Assembly: GCA_903893335.1 (NCBI GenBank)
Contig: CAITLX010000609.1
Span: 1-15,750 of the forward strand
DNA from: an uncultured delta proteobacterium
GTDB taxonomy: Bacteria; Myxococcota_A; Polyangia; Polyangiales; Polyangiaceae
Reading direction: 5' to 3'
Length of the DNA: 15,750 bases
Made by a program: the position numbers and the translations under genes. Under the pieces are notes generated by a model. It was given only the letters and a program-made list of their open reading frames with translations. It made no database searches and was not told where the DNA came from. Below are positions 1 to 6,601 of this stretch, piece by piece. Within the stretch, counting starts at the first letter, position 1. The number at the start of each line of letters is the position of its first letter.

Positions 1-1
1 C

Positions 2-325
2 TGGGACGCCGGCGCCGACCACGCCTACCGGCTCTACATGCGGGCGAGCGAGACGACGAGCATCACGCTCACGACCGGCACGGGCTGCGTCAACTCGTAC
101 TGGGACGCCACGCTGCACGTCTTCTCGAACTCCGGCTGCGCCGACACCTCCTGCCCGACCGAGGAGTTCTGCGCGGACTTCTTCGAGGGAACGCGCGCGT
201 ACACCGCGCCGCGCGACGGCTGGTACGTCATCGTCGTCGACGGCTCGACCGCGTTCGACGACGAGGGCGACTACGCGCTCACCGTGAAGCTCGCGTGCAA
301 GGTGGCGGGCTGCGAGTGCCCGTGA
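2..325 (+). CDS. C-terminal fragment of a secreted PPC-domain-like protein
   Basis: The gene enters from the left edge and only about 107 C-terminal residues are visible; the open frame continues upstream of the internal ATG at 38, so that ATG is not taken as the start. The visible part has the alternating hydrophobic beta-strand pattern of bacterial pre-peptidase C-terminal (PPC) domains: a strand with SITLTTGTGC, a middle strand DATLHVFSNSGC, then the typical ending RDGWYVIVVDG followed by GDYALTVKL. Six cysteines in the fragment suggest disulfides and an exported protein. PPC domains are extracellular beta-sandwiches found at the end of secreted enzymes and in myxobacterial surface proteins; the catalytic or main part, if any, lies outside the window. 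It is convergent with the VWA lipoprotein gene, with only 16 bases between the stop codons and no evident terminator hairpin. The domain call rests on pattern recognition only. Confidence 0.7.
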   Translation, partial: WDAGADHAYRLYMRASETTSITLTTGTGCVNSYWDATLHVFSNSGCADTSCPTEEFCADFFEGTRAYTAPRDGWYVIVVDGSTAFDDEGDYALTVKLACKVAGCECP

Positions 326-341
326 AGGGCGCGCGCCCGGC

Positions 342-1439
342 TCAGTGCGGCCCGGCGATGACGGACCTGCAGCCGAGCACGACGTCGACGCGCCCCTTCG
401 GGTCGGCTCCGATGCGCGCGCAGGTCGCGGGGCAGAGCTCGATGCGGGCCGGGTGCGCGGGGTCGTCGTAGCGCCACCCCTCGTGCGCCGCGCACGCCTT
501 GGCGCTCGCGTACTCGGCCAGCGTCTCGGCCGCGCTCGCGCCGCTCTTCGTGTAGGTCACGTTGACGAGGTCGGGGTCGAGCTCGCCCGAGGCCGCCGTC
601 GGTAGCTCGAACGCGCAGGGGATCGACGCCTTGCGAATGGCGTCGAACGCGGCGAGCAGCGCGGCCTCGACCTGATCGCCGGTCGCGAGGTACGCGTGAC
701 CGGTGCCGCCGGCGGCGGCGAGCGCGTCGAGCGCGCTCAGGTTGCCGACCCCGACGACGAAGGTGAACACGCGCGGGGAGCCCGCGACGCCGGGCGCCAC
801 GATCGTGCTCGCGATCTCGCCGACGCCCTGCGGCGAGCACTCGGTCGGCTCGCCGTCGGTCGCGAGCAGCACCGCGACGCTGTGCGACGGGTGCGCCACG
901 GCCCAGTCGTGCGCGTGCAGGATCGCGCCGGCGAGCGCCGGCGCCATGGGTGTCGCGGTGCGCGGGAACGCGTGGCCGTCGAGCGACGCGATGAACGCGG
1001 GCGCCACGCCGGGCAGCGCGGCGATCTCGACGTCGGGCGAGGCGTAGTCGCGCGGGTCGCACGACGAGCCGTACCCCTGGGCGAGCGGCGGGAAGAGCCC
1101 GAAGTACTGGATGCCGATGCCCAGCCCCGCGGAGTCGGGCGACGCGACGAAGCTGCGGAGCGCCGAGGTCACCGCCGTCCAGCGGTCGGCCGCGCCCGCG
1201 GGCAGGCCCATGCTCTCGGAGTAGTCGAGCATCACGTAGAGGTCGGCCGGCGCGCGCGCGGCGACCACCCGCTCGCTCGCGCAGCCGGTGAAGTTGCCGT
1301 CGCCGCTCGCCGCGTCGAAGAGCCCGCCGCTCGCGCCGCCGGCGCCGCCGTCGAACGTCTTGCCCCCCTCGGCGGCCGACGACGAGCCGCAGCCCCAGGC
1401 GAGCGCAGCGAGCGCGAAGAGCGAGGCGAGGCGCCTCAT
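342..1439 (-). CDS. von Willebrand factor A domain lipoprotein
   Basis: This 365-residue exported protein has a signal peptide ending at Cys17. The site LAWG-C is a weak lipobox because Trp precedes the Gly. A Gly/Ala/Asp-rich linker (about 20-52) leads to a VWA domain (about 66-270). The metal-ion-dependent adhesion site is complete: DYSES at 72-76 is DxSxS, Thr163 lies in TPMAPAL, and Asp195 lies in ATDGE. VWA domains bind ligands through a Mg2+ in this site. The C-terminal tail (275-365) carries several cysteines (275, 316, 336, 340, 357). The open frame extends upstream to 1832, but ATG 1439 is chosen because it starts the signal peptide and its ATGA overlaps the stop of the FG-GAP gene, indicating translational coupling. 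Likely role: surface-exposed binding protein; the ligand is unknown. Confidence 0.88.
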   Translation of the reverse strand: MRRLASLFALAALAWGCGSSSAAEGGKTFDGGAGGASGGLFDAASGDGNFTGCASERVVAARAPADLYVMLDYSESMGLPAGAADRWTAVTSALRSFVASPDSAGLGIGIQYFGLFPPLAQGYGSSCDPRDYASPDVEIAALPGVAPAFIASLDGHAFPRTATPMAPALAGAILHAHDWAVAHPSHSVAVLLATDGEPTECSPQGVGEIASTIVAPGVAGSPRVFTFVVGVGNLSALDALAAAGGTGHAYLATGDQVEAALLAAFDAIRKASIPCAFELPTAASGELDPDLVNVTYTKSGASAAETLAEYASAKACAAHEGWRYDDPAHPARIELCPATCARIGADPKGRVDVVLGCRSVIAGPH

Positions 1440-2722
1440 GGCGCGTGCCTCGCGACGAGCAGGCCGTACGGGCTCGCTCCGACGAGATCGGGCAGCGCGT
1501 CGCCGCTCACGTCGCCCGCCGCGAGCGACTCGGGGAAGGGCCGCACGTCGGCGAAGGGGGCGATCGCCTCGGCGGCGAGCGCGCCGCCCTGGGCGAAGTA
1601 CGCGCCGATGGCGAACCACCCGTCGTGCTGCACGAACAGGTCGAGGCGGCCGTCGCCGTTCATGTCGGCGGCGGCGAGCTGCGACGGGCGCTCCCACGTC
1701 GGCCAGCCGACCGGCGCGCCGAACACGCCCCCCTCGCCCGGTTGCCACACGGTGACCTGCGAGGGGCCCGAGTACGACCACTCGGTGAACGCGACGTCCA
1801 TCGTGCCGTCGCTGCCCAGATCGCCCACCCACAGCCCGCTGCCGCGTCCGTTCTGGACCGCGGCGGGCAGCGTCGTGATCAGGGCGGGCGCGCGCGGCGT
1901 CGGCTCGTCGACGATGTGGACCGCGGTCGATTGCGAGGTGACCTGCGCGGAGAGGGCGAGCTCGTCGGCCGGGTCGTCGTCGAGGTTGGCGACGCGGATG
2001 TCGCCGAGGGTGTGCGGCGGAAACGTGACGACGACGGGCGCGGCGAACGCCCCGTGGCCGTCGCCGTGCAGGAAGACCAGGCGCCCGACGTCGTCGGCGC
2101 CGTCGTGGAAGACGAGATCGACCAGCCCGTCACCGTCGAAGTCGCCCGAGCGGATGGGGCCAGCCCACTTCGTGTACGGCGCACCGATGAGCGAGACGCC
2201 CGGCCCGACGCCGCCGCCGGGCTGCCCGAGGTGCAGCGTGACGAGGCCGTCGTCGGCGACCGCGAGGTCGTTGCGGCCGTCGCCGTCGACGTCGGCGATG
2301 GTCGCGTACATCGCGTACTCTTGCGTGAGCGTGACGGCGTCGGCCAGCGCGCCGCCCGCAAGCTGCGCGTAGAGCGCGACCTGCCGGGACGAGCCGCCCG
2401 TCGCGACCACGTCGTTGAGGCCGTCGCCCGTCATGTCGCTGACGTAGACGCCCCAGACCGGGCCGCCGCGCATCAGCTCGACCCAGCCGAGGAAGGGCTG
2501 CTTGGGGATCGGCTTGTGGGGCGCGTCGTAGGGCGCGGCGTCTGCGAGCGCGTCCGCTTCGGCCGCGTCGCCGGGGGCGCCGTCACGGCCGGCGTCGGAG
2601 GCGGGCCTGCCTGCGTCGAACGCGGGGCCCGGCGCGTAGTCGCTGACCCCCGTGGCGCGCGGCTCGGAGCAGCCCAGCGCCGTCGCGAGCGTGACGAGAG
2701 ACACGGCGGCGCGCGCGGTCAT
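1436..2722 (-). CDS. FG-GAP/VCBS seven-repeat beta-propeller lipoprotein
   Basis: The product has 428 residues. A signal peptide ends at the lipobox TALGC (Cys18), followed by an Asp/Ala/Gly-rich linker (about 28-68). The rest is a repeat domain with seven Asp-rich loops of the FG-GAP type, starting at residues 96 (DMTGDGLND), 144 (DVDGDGRND), 194 (DFDGDGLVD), 246 (NLDDDPADE), 301 (DLGSDGTMD), 353 (DMNGDGRLD) and 404 (DVSGDALPD). Seven units at roughly 50-residue spacing predict a closed seven-bladed propeller of the integrin-alpha type with Ca2+ in the loops; loops four and five are degenerate and may not bind. It is the first gene of a two-gene operon with the VWA lipoprotein, overlapping it by four bases. 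ATG 2722 is preceded eight bases upstream by GGTAGCAT, a likely -10 element. Probable role: cell-surface binding or adhesion; no enzyme motif is seen. Confidence 0.9.
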   Translation of the reverse strand: MTARAAVSLVTLATALGCSEPRATGVSDYAPGPAFDAGRPASDAGRDGAPGDAAEADALADAAPYDAPHKPIPKQPFLGWVELMRGGPVWGVYVSDMTGDGLNDVVATGGSSRQVALYAQLAGGALADAVTLTQEYAMYATIADVDGDGRNDLAVADDGLVTLHLGQPGGGVGPGVSLIGAPYTKWAGPIRSGDFDGDGLVDLVFHDGADDVGRLVFLHGDGHGAFAAPVVVTFPPHTLGDIRVANLDDDPADELALSAQVTSQSTAVHIVDEPTPRAPALITTLPAAVQNGRGSGLWVGDLGSDGTMDVAFTEWSYSGPSQVTVWQPGEGGVFGAPVGWPTWERPSQLAAADMNGDGRLDLFVQHDGWFAIGAYFAQGGALAAEAIAPFADVRPFPESLAAGDVSGDALPDLVGASPYGLLVARHAP

Positions 2723-2730
2723 CGACTCAG

Positions 2731-2738
2731 GATGCTAC
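2731..2738 (-). promoter_or_regulatory. Candidate -10 element GGTAGCAT for the FG-GAP/VWA operon
   Basis: Read on the minus strand, GGTAGCAT ends eight bases before ATG 2722. It matches the GGTAnnnT pattern upstream of several other genes here. A transcript started 6-8 bases downstream would have essentially no leader. No clear -35 box is visible. Confidence 0.4.
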
Positions 2739-2789
2739 CCATCCCACCGCGCAGCGCCAGGTGCGGGCTCGGGCGCCGCGCCGGGAGGG

Positions 2790-3725
2790 TCATTCGGGCG
2801 CGGGCGCGCTCTCGGGTAGCACGAGCGCGTACGACGAGGGCGCGACGCGCAGGAGCACCGCGCGCTTGCCGAGCCGCGCGCGGTCGTAGTGCGGGTACCA
2901 GGGGAGCGACGTCCACGCCTCGGAGTCGCGGATGTACTCGGGCACGACGAGGTCGAGCTCGACGTAGCGACCGCCCGTCTTGTGCGCGAGCGCCGGGCCG
3001 TAGCTCCACGCCTCGTGGCCAGCCTTCGGCGACACGTCGTTGTGCAGCGCGCCGCCGTAGCTCACGACCATCAAGCCCTTGCCCGCGGTCGCGTCGCGCT
3101 CGAGCTGACCCGCGACGACGCCGGTCGTGAGCGTCGCCGTCATACGGAGCATCAGGTCGATGTCGTCCGCGCCGGCCTGGGTGATGCGGGTCAGGTCGTC
3201 GCAGCTCGGCCGCAGCAGGTCGGGCACGATGCCGAGCGCGCGCGCCCGCGTGCCGAGCGCGACGTACTCGCTCTGGTTCGTCGCGGCCTGCGGCTGGGTC
3301 GCGGGCGCCTGCTGCCGGGCGACCTGCTTCGTCTCCTTCTTGCACTTGTCGTTGGGCATCATCAGCTCGACGAGCAGGAAGCTCGCCTTGCCCGCGAGCG
3401 CAGGCAGAAGCTCGTCGGTGAAGCGCCGCGTGGCCGACGCGACCCCCTCGCTCCCTCTCTGCGCGTGCGACTCGCCGATGCCGAGCGCGAGCGGTCGCGC
3501 CGCGAGGACGACCTCGAACGCCTCGCGGGCCGTCGTGAAGCTCCTGCACTCGAGCGCGCCGCACGGCTCGCCCGCCGGGCCGGTCGCAGCCTGCGCCGAG
3601 GCCGCCGCGCTCGCGGAGCCCGCGGCTGGGCTCGCGCTCGATCCGGCGCTGGCGGGAGGTGGCTTGGTGGCGCAGCCGGCGACGACGAGCGCCGCGGCGA
3701 CGAGGAGCAGGGGGCGCGCGTGCAT
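2790..3725 (-). CDS. EreA/ChaN/TraB-like superfamily lipoprotein
   Basis: The product has 311 residues. A signal peptide ends at a canonical lipobox VAGC (Cys18), followed by an Ala/Ser/Pro-rich linker (about 20-52) and a globular domain (about 60-305). The domain has the hallmarks of the superfamily uniting erythromycin-esterase-like proteins, ChaN, TraB/PrgY and Tiki: a first GxxH (GESH, 84-87) after a hydrophobic strand, a conserved Glu after the next strand (VELMM, Glu120), and a second GxxH (GALH, 225-228) after MVVSYG. Members are metal- or haem-binding proteins or hydrolases; which one this is cannot be told from sequence. ATG 3725 is chosen over an upstream start at 3749 because it opens directly into the signal peptide and lies 11 bases after TACCAT. 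The gene is divergent from the SMP-30-like lipoprotein gene, 100 bases away. The family call is from motif memory. Confidence 0.68.
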   Translation of the reverse strand: MHARPLLLVAAALVVAGCATKPPPASAGSSASPAAGSASAAASAQAATGPAGEPCGALECRSFTTAREAFEVVLAARPLALGIGESHAQRGSEGVASATRRFTDELLPALAGKASFLLVELMMPNDKCKKETKQVARQQAPATQPQAATNQSEYVALGTRARALGIVPDLLRPSCDDLTRITQAGADDIDLMLRMTATLTTGVVAGQLERDATAGKGLMVVSYGGALHNDVSPKAGHEAWSYGPALAHKTGGRYVELDLVVPEYIRDSEAWTSLPWYPHYDRARLGKRAVLLRVAPSSYALVLPESAPAPE

Positions 3726-3736
3726 GGCGTGCTGCG

Positions 3737-3742
3737 ATGGTA
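3737..3742 (-). promoter_or_regulatory. Candidate -10 element TACCAT
   Basis: On the minus strand TACCAT ends 11 bases before ATG 3725, in the 100-base region shared with the divergent SMP-30-like gene. It fits the TAnnnT pattern but lacks the preceding GG. Confidence 0.3.
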
Positions 3743-3810
3743 CGCACACCCGCGTCGGCTGTTCTGCGATTCGCGCGCGGGCGGGGCTAGGCGGGCGTCG
3801 CTGCGCCCGC

Positions 3811-3816
3811 TACGCT
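3811..3816 (+). promoter_or_regulatory. Candidate -10 element TACGCT
   Basis: TACGCT ends nine bases before ATG 3826, the same geometry as at the other short-leader genes in the window. No purine-rich ribosome binding site fits between it and the ATG. Confidence 0.3.
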
Positions 3817-3825
3817 GCGCGCACC

Positions 3826-4806
3826 ATGCGTCCCACGTCGATCGCCAGCACGCGCCTCGCCCCCCTCGCGCTCGTCGCGCTCCTCGCGTCCACGGCGTGC
3901 TCGTCGAGCGACGCCCAGGCTCCGCCCGCCGAAGCGGTGGACGCCGGAGCGTCCGACGGCGCCGCCGACGCCGCTCCCGCGCGCGGCACCGTCGAGGTCT
4001 TCGCGACGCTCGCCGACTCGACCGAGGGCCTCGCGTTCGCGGGCTCGCCCCCGCGGCTCTACGTGGGGTCGGGCGGGGCGGTGCTGCGCCTCGATTCGAA
4101 GGGCGCCGCCGAGAAGGTCGCCGACGTGCCCGCGCCCGTCGGGCTCGCCGGGCGCGCGAGCGGTGCGCTCGTGGTCTGCGGCCTCTCGGAAGTCGAGGCC
4201 GGGCCCGGCCATGCCGTCCTCTACGAGGTCGATCCCGTTCAGGCCACGAGCCGCGTGCTCGTCGGCGTCGCCGACGGCCCCTTCAAGCTCACCAACTACG
4301 TCGCCGTCGCGCCCGATGGCGCGCTCGTCTGGAGCGACTCGGGGGCCGACAAGCTCTACCGCGCGAACGCAGACGGCAGCGGCGTGGCGCTCGTCACCGA
4401 CGCGATTCGCTACCCCAACGGGCTCGCGTTCTCGGCCGACGGCGCGACGCTCTTCGTCGCGTCGTGGTCCACGAGCAAGCTCTACTCGCTGTCGCGCGCC
4501 GCGGACGGGAGCTACGGCGCGCCGAGCGTCTACTTCGACGGCGTGAGCCTCGTCGATGGCGTCGTCGCCCTCGCGTCGGGCACCCTCGTGCTCGTCACCA
4601 CCGACGCGGGGCTGATCCTGCTGCACCCCGACAAGTCGCGGGAGACGCTCGCGCCCGCTTCGGCCTTCAACGTGCCCGCCAACGGCGCCTTCGCGCCGGC
4701 TGGCTACGGGTCGGGCTGGCTCTACGTGACGCAGCTCCTCGAGCCTACGATCAAGCGCGTCTGGGTCGGCGAGGCGGGCGTCTCGCTGCCGGGCGCGGCG
4801 CTCTAG
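3826..4806 (+). CDS. SMP-30/gluconolactonase/strictosidine-synthase-like lipoprotein
   Basis: The product has 326 residues. The signal peptide ends at STAC (Cys25, a slightly atypical lipobox), and an Ala/Asp-rich linker (about 30-52) precedes a beta-propeller (about 55-320). The SMP-30-type metal ligands can be placed: Glu67 in TEGLAF, Asn198 in YPNGLAFSADG and Asp244 in LVDGVVAL. The phrase PNGLAFSADGATLFVASW is characteristic of this superfamily, whose members hydrolyse lactones or related esters with a divalent metal in the propeller channel. A lactonase or esterase activity is therefore plausible, but the substrate is unknown and some family members are non-enzymatic. It is transcribed divergently from the EreA/ChaN-like gene. 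ATG 3826 is the first start that gives a signal peptide. Confidence 0.82.
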   Translation: MRPTSIASTRLAPLALVALLASTACSSSDAQAPPAEAVDAGASDGAADAAPARGTVEVFATLADSTEGLAFAGSPPRLYVGSGGAVLRLDSKGAAEKVADVPAPVGLAGRASGALVVCGLSEVEAGPGHAVLYEVDPVQATSRVLVGVADGPFKLTNYVAVAPDGALVWSDSGADKLYRANADGSGVALVTDAIRYPNGLAFSADGATLFVASWSTSKLYSLSRAADGSYGAPSVYFDGVSLVDGVVALASGTLVLVTTDAGLILLHPDKSRETLAPASAFNVPANGAFAPAGYGSGWLYVTQLLEPTIKRVWVGEAGVSLPGAAL

Positions 4807-4948
4807 TCGAGCGGCGCCCCTACGCTCGTCGTGCGCACCGCGGCGGCGGGCTCGCCGGGCGGCGCCGACGCGCGGCACGTGCTCGGCGCCGTGCAGGCGC
4901 GCGTCGAAGCGCGCGCCCTCCGATTGTCGGCGCGGCGCGGCGCGTTGC

Positions 4949-4956
4949 GGTAACGT
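4949..4956 (+). promoter_or_regulatory. Candidate -10 element GGTAACGT for the methyltransferase gene
   Basis: GGTAACGT matches the motif found upstream of other genes here. A TTGTCG at 4924-4929 might be a -35, but the spacer of 21 bases is long. If used, it gives an untranslated leader of about 105 bases that contains the hairpin at 5028-5050, unlike the very short leaders predicted elsewhere. Confidence 0.35.
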
Positions 4957-5027
4957 GGCGACGATTTCGACGCGCCCGGGGGGACCGCGCCGTCGAAGCC
5001 CAGCCCCCTTTCAGGGCCCCTCCTCCC

Positions 5028-5050
5028 TCGAGCGCGCGCGTCGCGCTCGA
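5028..5050 (+). promoter_or_regulatory. Perfect 9-bp hairpin in the methyltransferase leader
   Basis: TCGAGCGCG (5028-5036) pairs perfectly with CGCGCTCGA (5042-5050) around a five-base loop. The stem ends 18 bases before ATG 5069, so it could influence ribosome access or mark a protein-binding site. There is no U-tract, so it is not a classical terminator. GC-rich hairpins are common in DNA of this composition, which limits confidence. Confidence 0.4.
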
Positions 5051-5068
5051 CGAACCCACGAGCCGACG

Positions 5069-6532
5069 ATGACCACTCCTGCCACCCAATCGCCCACCAC
5101 CGACGCGGGGGCTTCGCTCCGCCGCGCCTCGCAGCACGACGAGCATGGGCGAGGCCACGGCCTCTCGTTCATCTTCTGGTTGCTCGAGCAGAGCAAGCTC
5201 ACGCTGCTCGCCGCGCCGACCGTCGTGGCGGCCATCGTGACCCTGCTGGCGCACGGCGGCTGGGGTGTGTTCCTCGGCGCCTGGCTCGCGGTGCCGCTCC
5301 TCGGCGTCGGCGTCCCCGTCCTCGCGCTCGTCGTCGCCTCGTACCGCGACGACCCGAGCGGCGCCGACACGAGCGCGTTCGTCGCGTGGCGCGACGCGCG
5401 CGACGCCGCGCGCTGGCAGGGGCGCAAGATCCCGATGGAGGTCGTGTACGAGGCGTACATGGCCGAGCGCCTCGACTTCCGCGCCGACGTGCTCGAGGTG
5501 ATGCTGCGGCGCAACCTCCTGTTCCGGTTCTGCTTCACCTGGGGCGACGTGAAGTTCTACTTCCGCGAGTTCCTCGGGCAGAACGTCGGTCACAGCGTCG
5601 ACTCGGACCGCGGCGACATCGCGCACGTCTACAACCGCGGCAACGACTTCTACGGGTGGTTCCTCGGCGAGACGATGACGTACACCTCGGGCCTCTTCCA
5701 GGACCCGAGCGAGTCGCTCGAGACGGCGCAGAACCGCAAGCTCGAGACCGTCTGCCAGTACGTGCAGATGAAGCCGGGCGATCGCCACCTCGACATCGGC
5801 TGCGGCTGGGGGCCGCTCGTCACGCACGCGGCCAAGCACCACGGCACCGACAGCACCGGCATCACGCTGGCCAAGGAGCAGGCCGAGTGGGCGAACCGTC
5901 GCGCCGCCGACGCCGGCGTCGCCGACCGCGTGCACGTCCTGGTCGACGACTACCGGAACCTCCCCGCCCAGAAGTTCGACAAGATCACCTGCCTGGAGAT
6001 GGCCGAGCACGTCGGCATCAAGAACTTCCAGCGCTTCCTCTTGCAGGTGCGCGGCATGCTCGAGGACGACGGCATCTTCTACCTCCAGATCGCGGGCCTG
6101 CGCCGGTCGTGGCAGTTCGAGGATCTCGTCTGGGGCCTCTTCATGGGCAAGTACATCTTCCCCGGCGCCGACGCCTCGTGTCCGCTCGGCTTCGTCGTGG
6201 GCCAGGCCGAGCGCGCGGGCTTCGAGGTGCACCGCGTCGAGAACTGCGGCGTCCACTACTCGCTGACCATCCGCAAGTGGTACGAGAACTGGCTCTCGAA
6301 CGAGGCGGCCATCGTCGCGAAGTACGGCCAGCGCTGGTTCCGCATGTGGTCGATGTTCCTCGCCTGGTCGGTCATCATCGCCGCGCAGGGAAGCTCGACG
6401 GTGTTCATGATCACGATGGCGAAGAACACGAAGAACGACGCCTCGTCGGTCGGCCCGGACGAGGCGCCGAAGCAGCCCTACAGCCGCATCCGACGCTGGA
6501 TCGGCCCGAAGCCGGTCGCCACGCAGCAGTAG
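5069..6532 (+). CDS. Membrane-anchored SAM methyltransferase, cyclopropane-synthase family; sphingolipid C9-methyltransferase-like
   Basis: The product has 487 residues. Residues 32-92 form two hydrophobic membrane segments (about 43-62 and 67-91), which ordinary bacterial cyclopropane-fatty-acid synthases lack. The catalytic part has the family signatures: YNRGNDFYGWFLG (188-200) with MTYTSGLF, the SAM-binding loop LDIGCGWG (241-248), EMAEHVGIKNF (310-320), IAGLRRSWQFEDLVWGLF (341-358) and KYIFPGADASCPLGF (361-375). The membrane pair, the IPMEVVYE stretch (121-128), the GADASCPLG block and the C-terminal AAQGSSTVF (438-446) recall fungal sphingolipid C9-methyltransferases, which methylate the sphingoid base of glucosylceramide. 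That comparison is from memory; the family membership is secure, the substrate is inference. Other unsaturated lipids remain possible. ATG 5069 is chosen over GTG 4955, which falls in the likely promoter. It acts on lipids at the inner membrane. Confidence 0.9.
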   Translation: MTTPATQSPTTDAGASLRRASQHDEHGRGHGLSFIFWLLEQSKLTLLAAPTVVAAIVTLLAHGGWGVFLGAWLAVPLLGVGVPVLALVVASYRDDPSGADTSAFVAWRDARDAARWQGRKIPMEVVYEAYMAERLDFRADVLEVMLRRNLLFRFCFTWGDVKFYFREFLGQNVGHSVDSDRGDIAHVYNRGNDFYGWFLGETMTYTSGLFQDPSESLETAQNRKLETVCQYVQMKPGDRHLDIGCGWGPLVTHAAKHHGTDSTGITLAKEQAEWANRRAADAGVADRVHVLVDDYRNLPAQKFDKITCLEMAEHVGIKNFQRFLLQVRGMLEDDGIFYLQIAGLRRSWQFEDLVWGLFMGKYIFPGADASCPLGFVVGQAERAGFEVHRVENCGVHYSLTIRKWYENWLSNEAAIVAKYGQRWFRMWSMFLAWSVIIAAQGSSTVFMITMAKNTKNDASSVGPDEAPKQPYSRIRRWIGPKPVATQQ

Positions 6533-6573
6533 CGCGCGCGGAGCGGATGGCGTTCCGCGAGGGGCCACGCTCC

Positions 6574-6581
6574 GGTAAGAT
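6574..6581 (+). promoter_or_regulatory. Candidate -10 element GGTAAGAT
   Basis: GGTAAGAT lies 20 bases before ATG 6602, with TTCCGC at 6553-6558 as a weak -35 at 17-base spacing. The predicted start of transcription near 6588 still leaves room for the GAGG ribosome binding site at 6590-6593. Confidence 0.4.
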
Positions 6582-6601
6582 GACCGGTCGAGGTGCTCGT
6601 G

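Larger units (their letters stand above)
4807..5068 (+). other. Intergenic region with promoter candidate and leader hairpin
   Basis: These 262 bases between the SMP-30-like and methyltransferase genes hold GGTAACGT at 4949-4956 and a perfect hairpin at 5028-5050. A GTG at 4955 would extend the methyltransferase by 38 residues, but it lies inside the putative -10 element and the added residues are basic and low in complexity, so it is not used. I see no other gene. Confidence 0.5.

Noticed and set aside
4844..4857. Small GC hairpin (CGGCG stem, GGCT loop) after the SMP-30-like gene as a terminator
   Set aside because: Only a 5-bp stem, no U-tract, and such stems are frequent by chance at this GC content.
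4955..5068. GTG 4955 as the start of the methyltransferase
   Set aside because: It lies inside the GGTAACGT promoter candidate and adds a basic, low-complexity stretch ahead of the natural ATG 5069.
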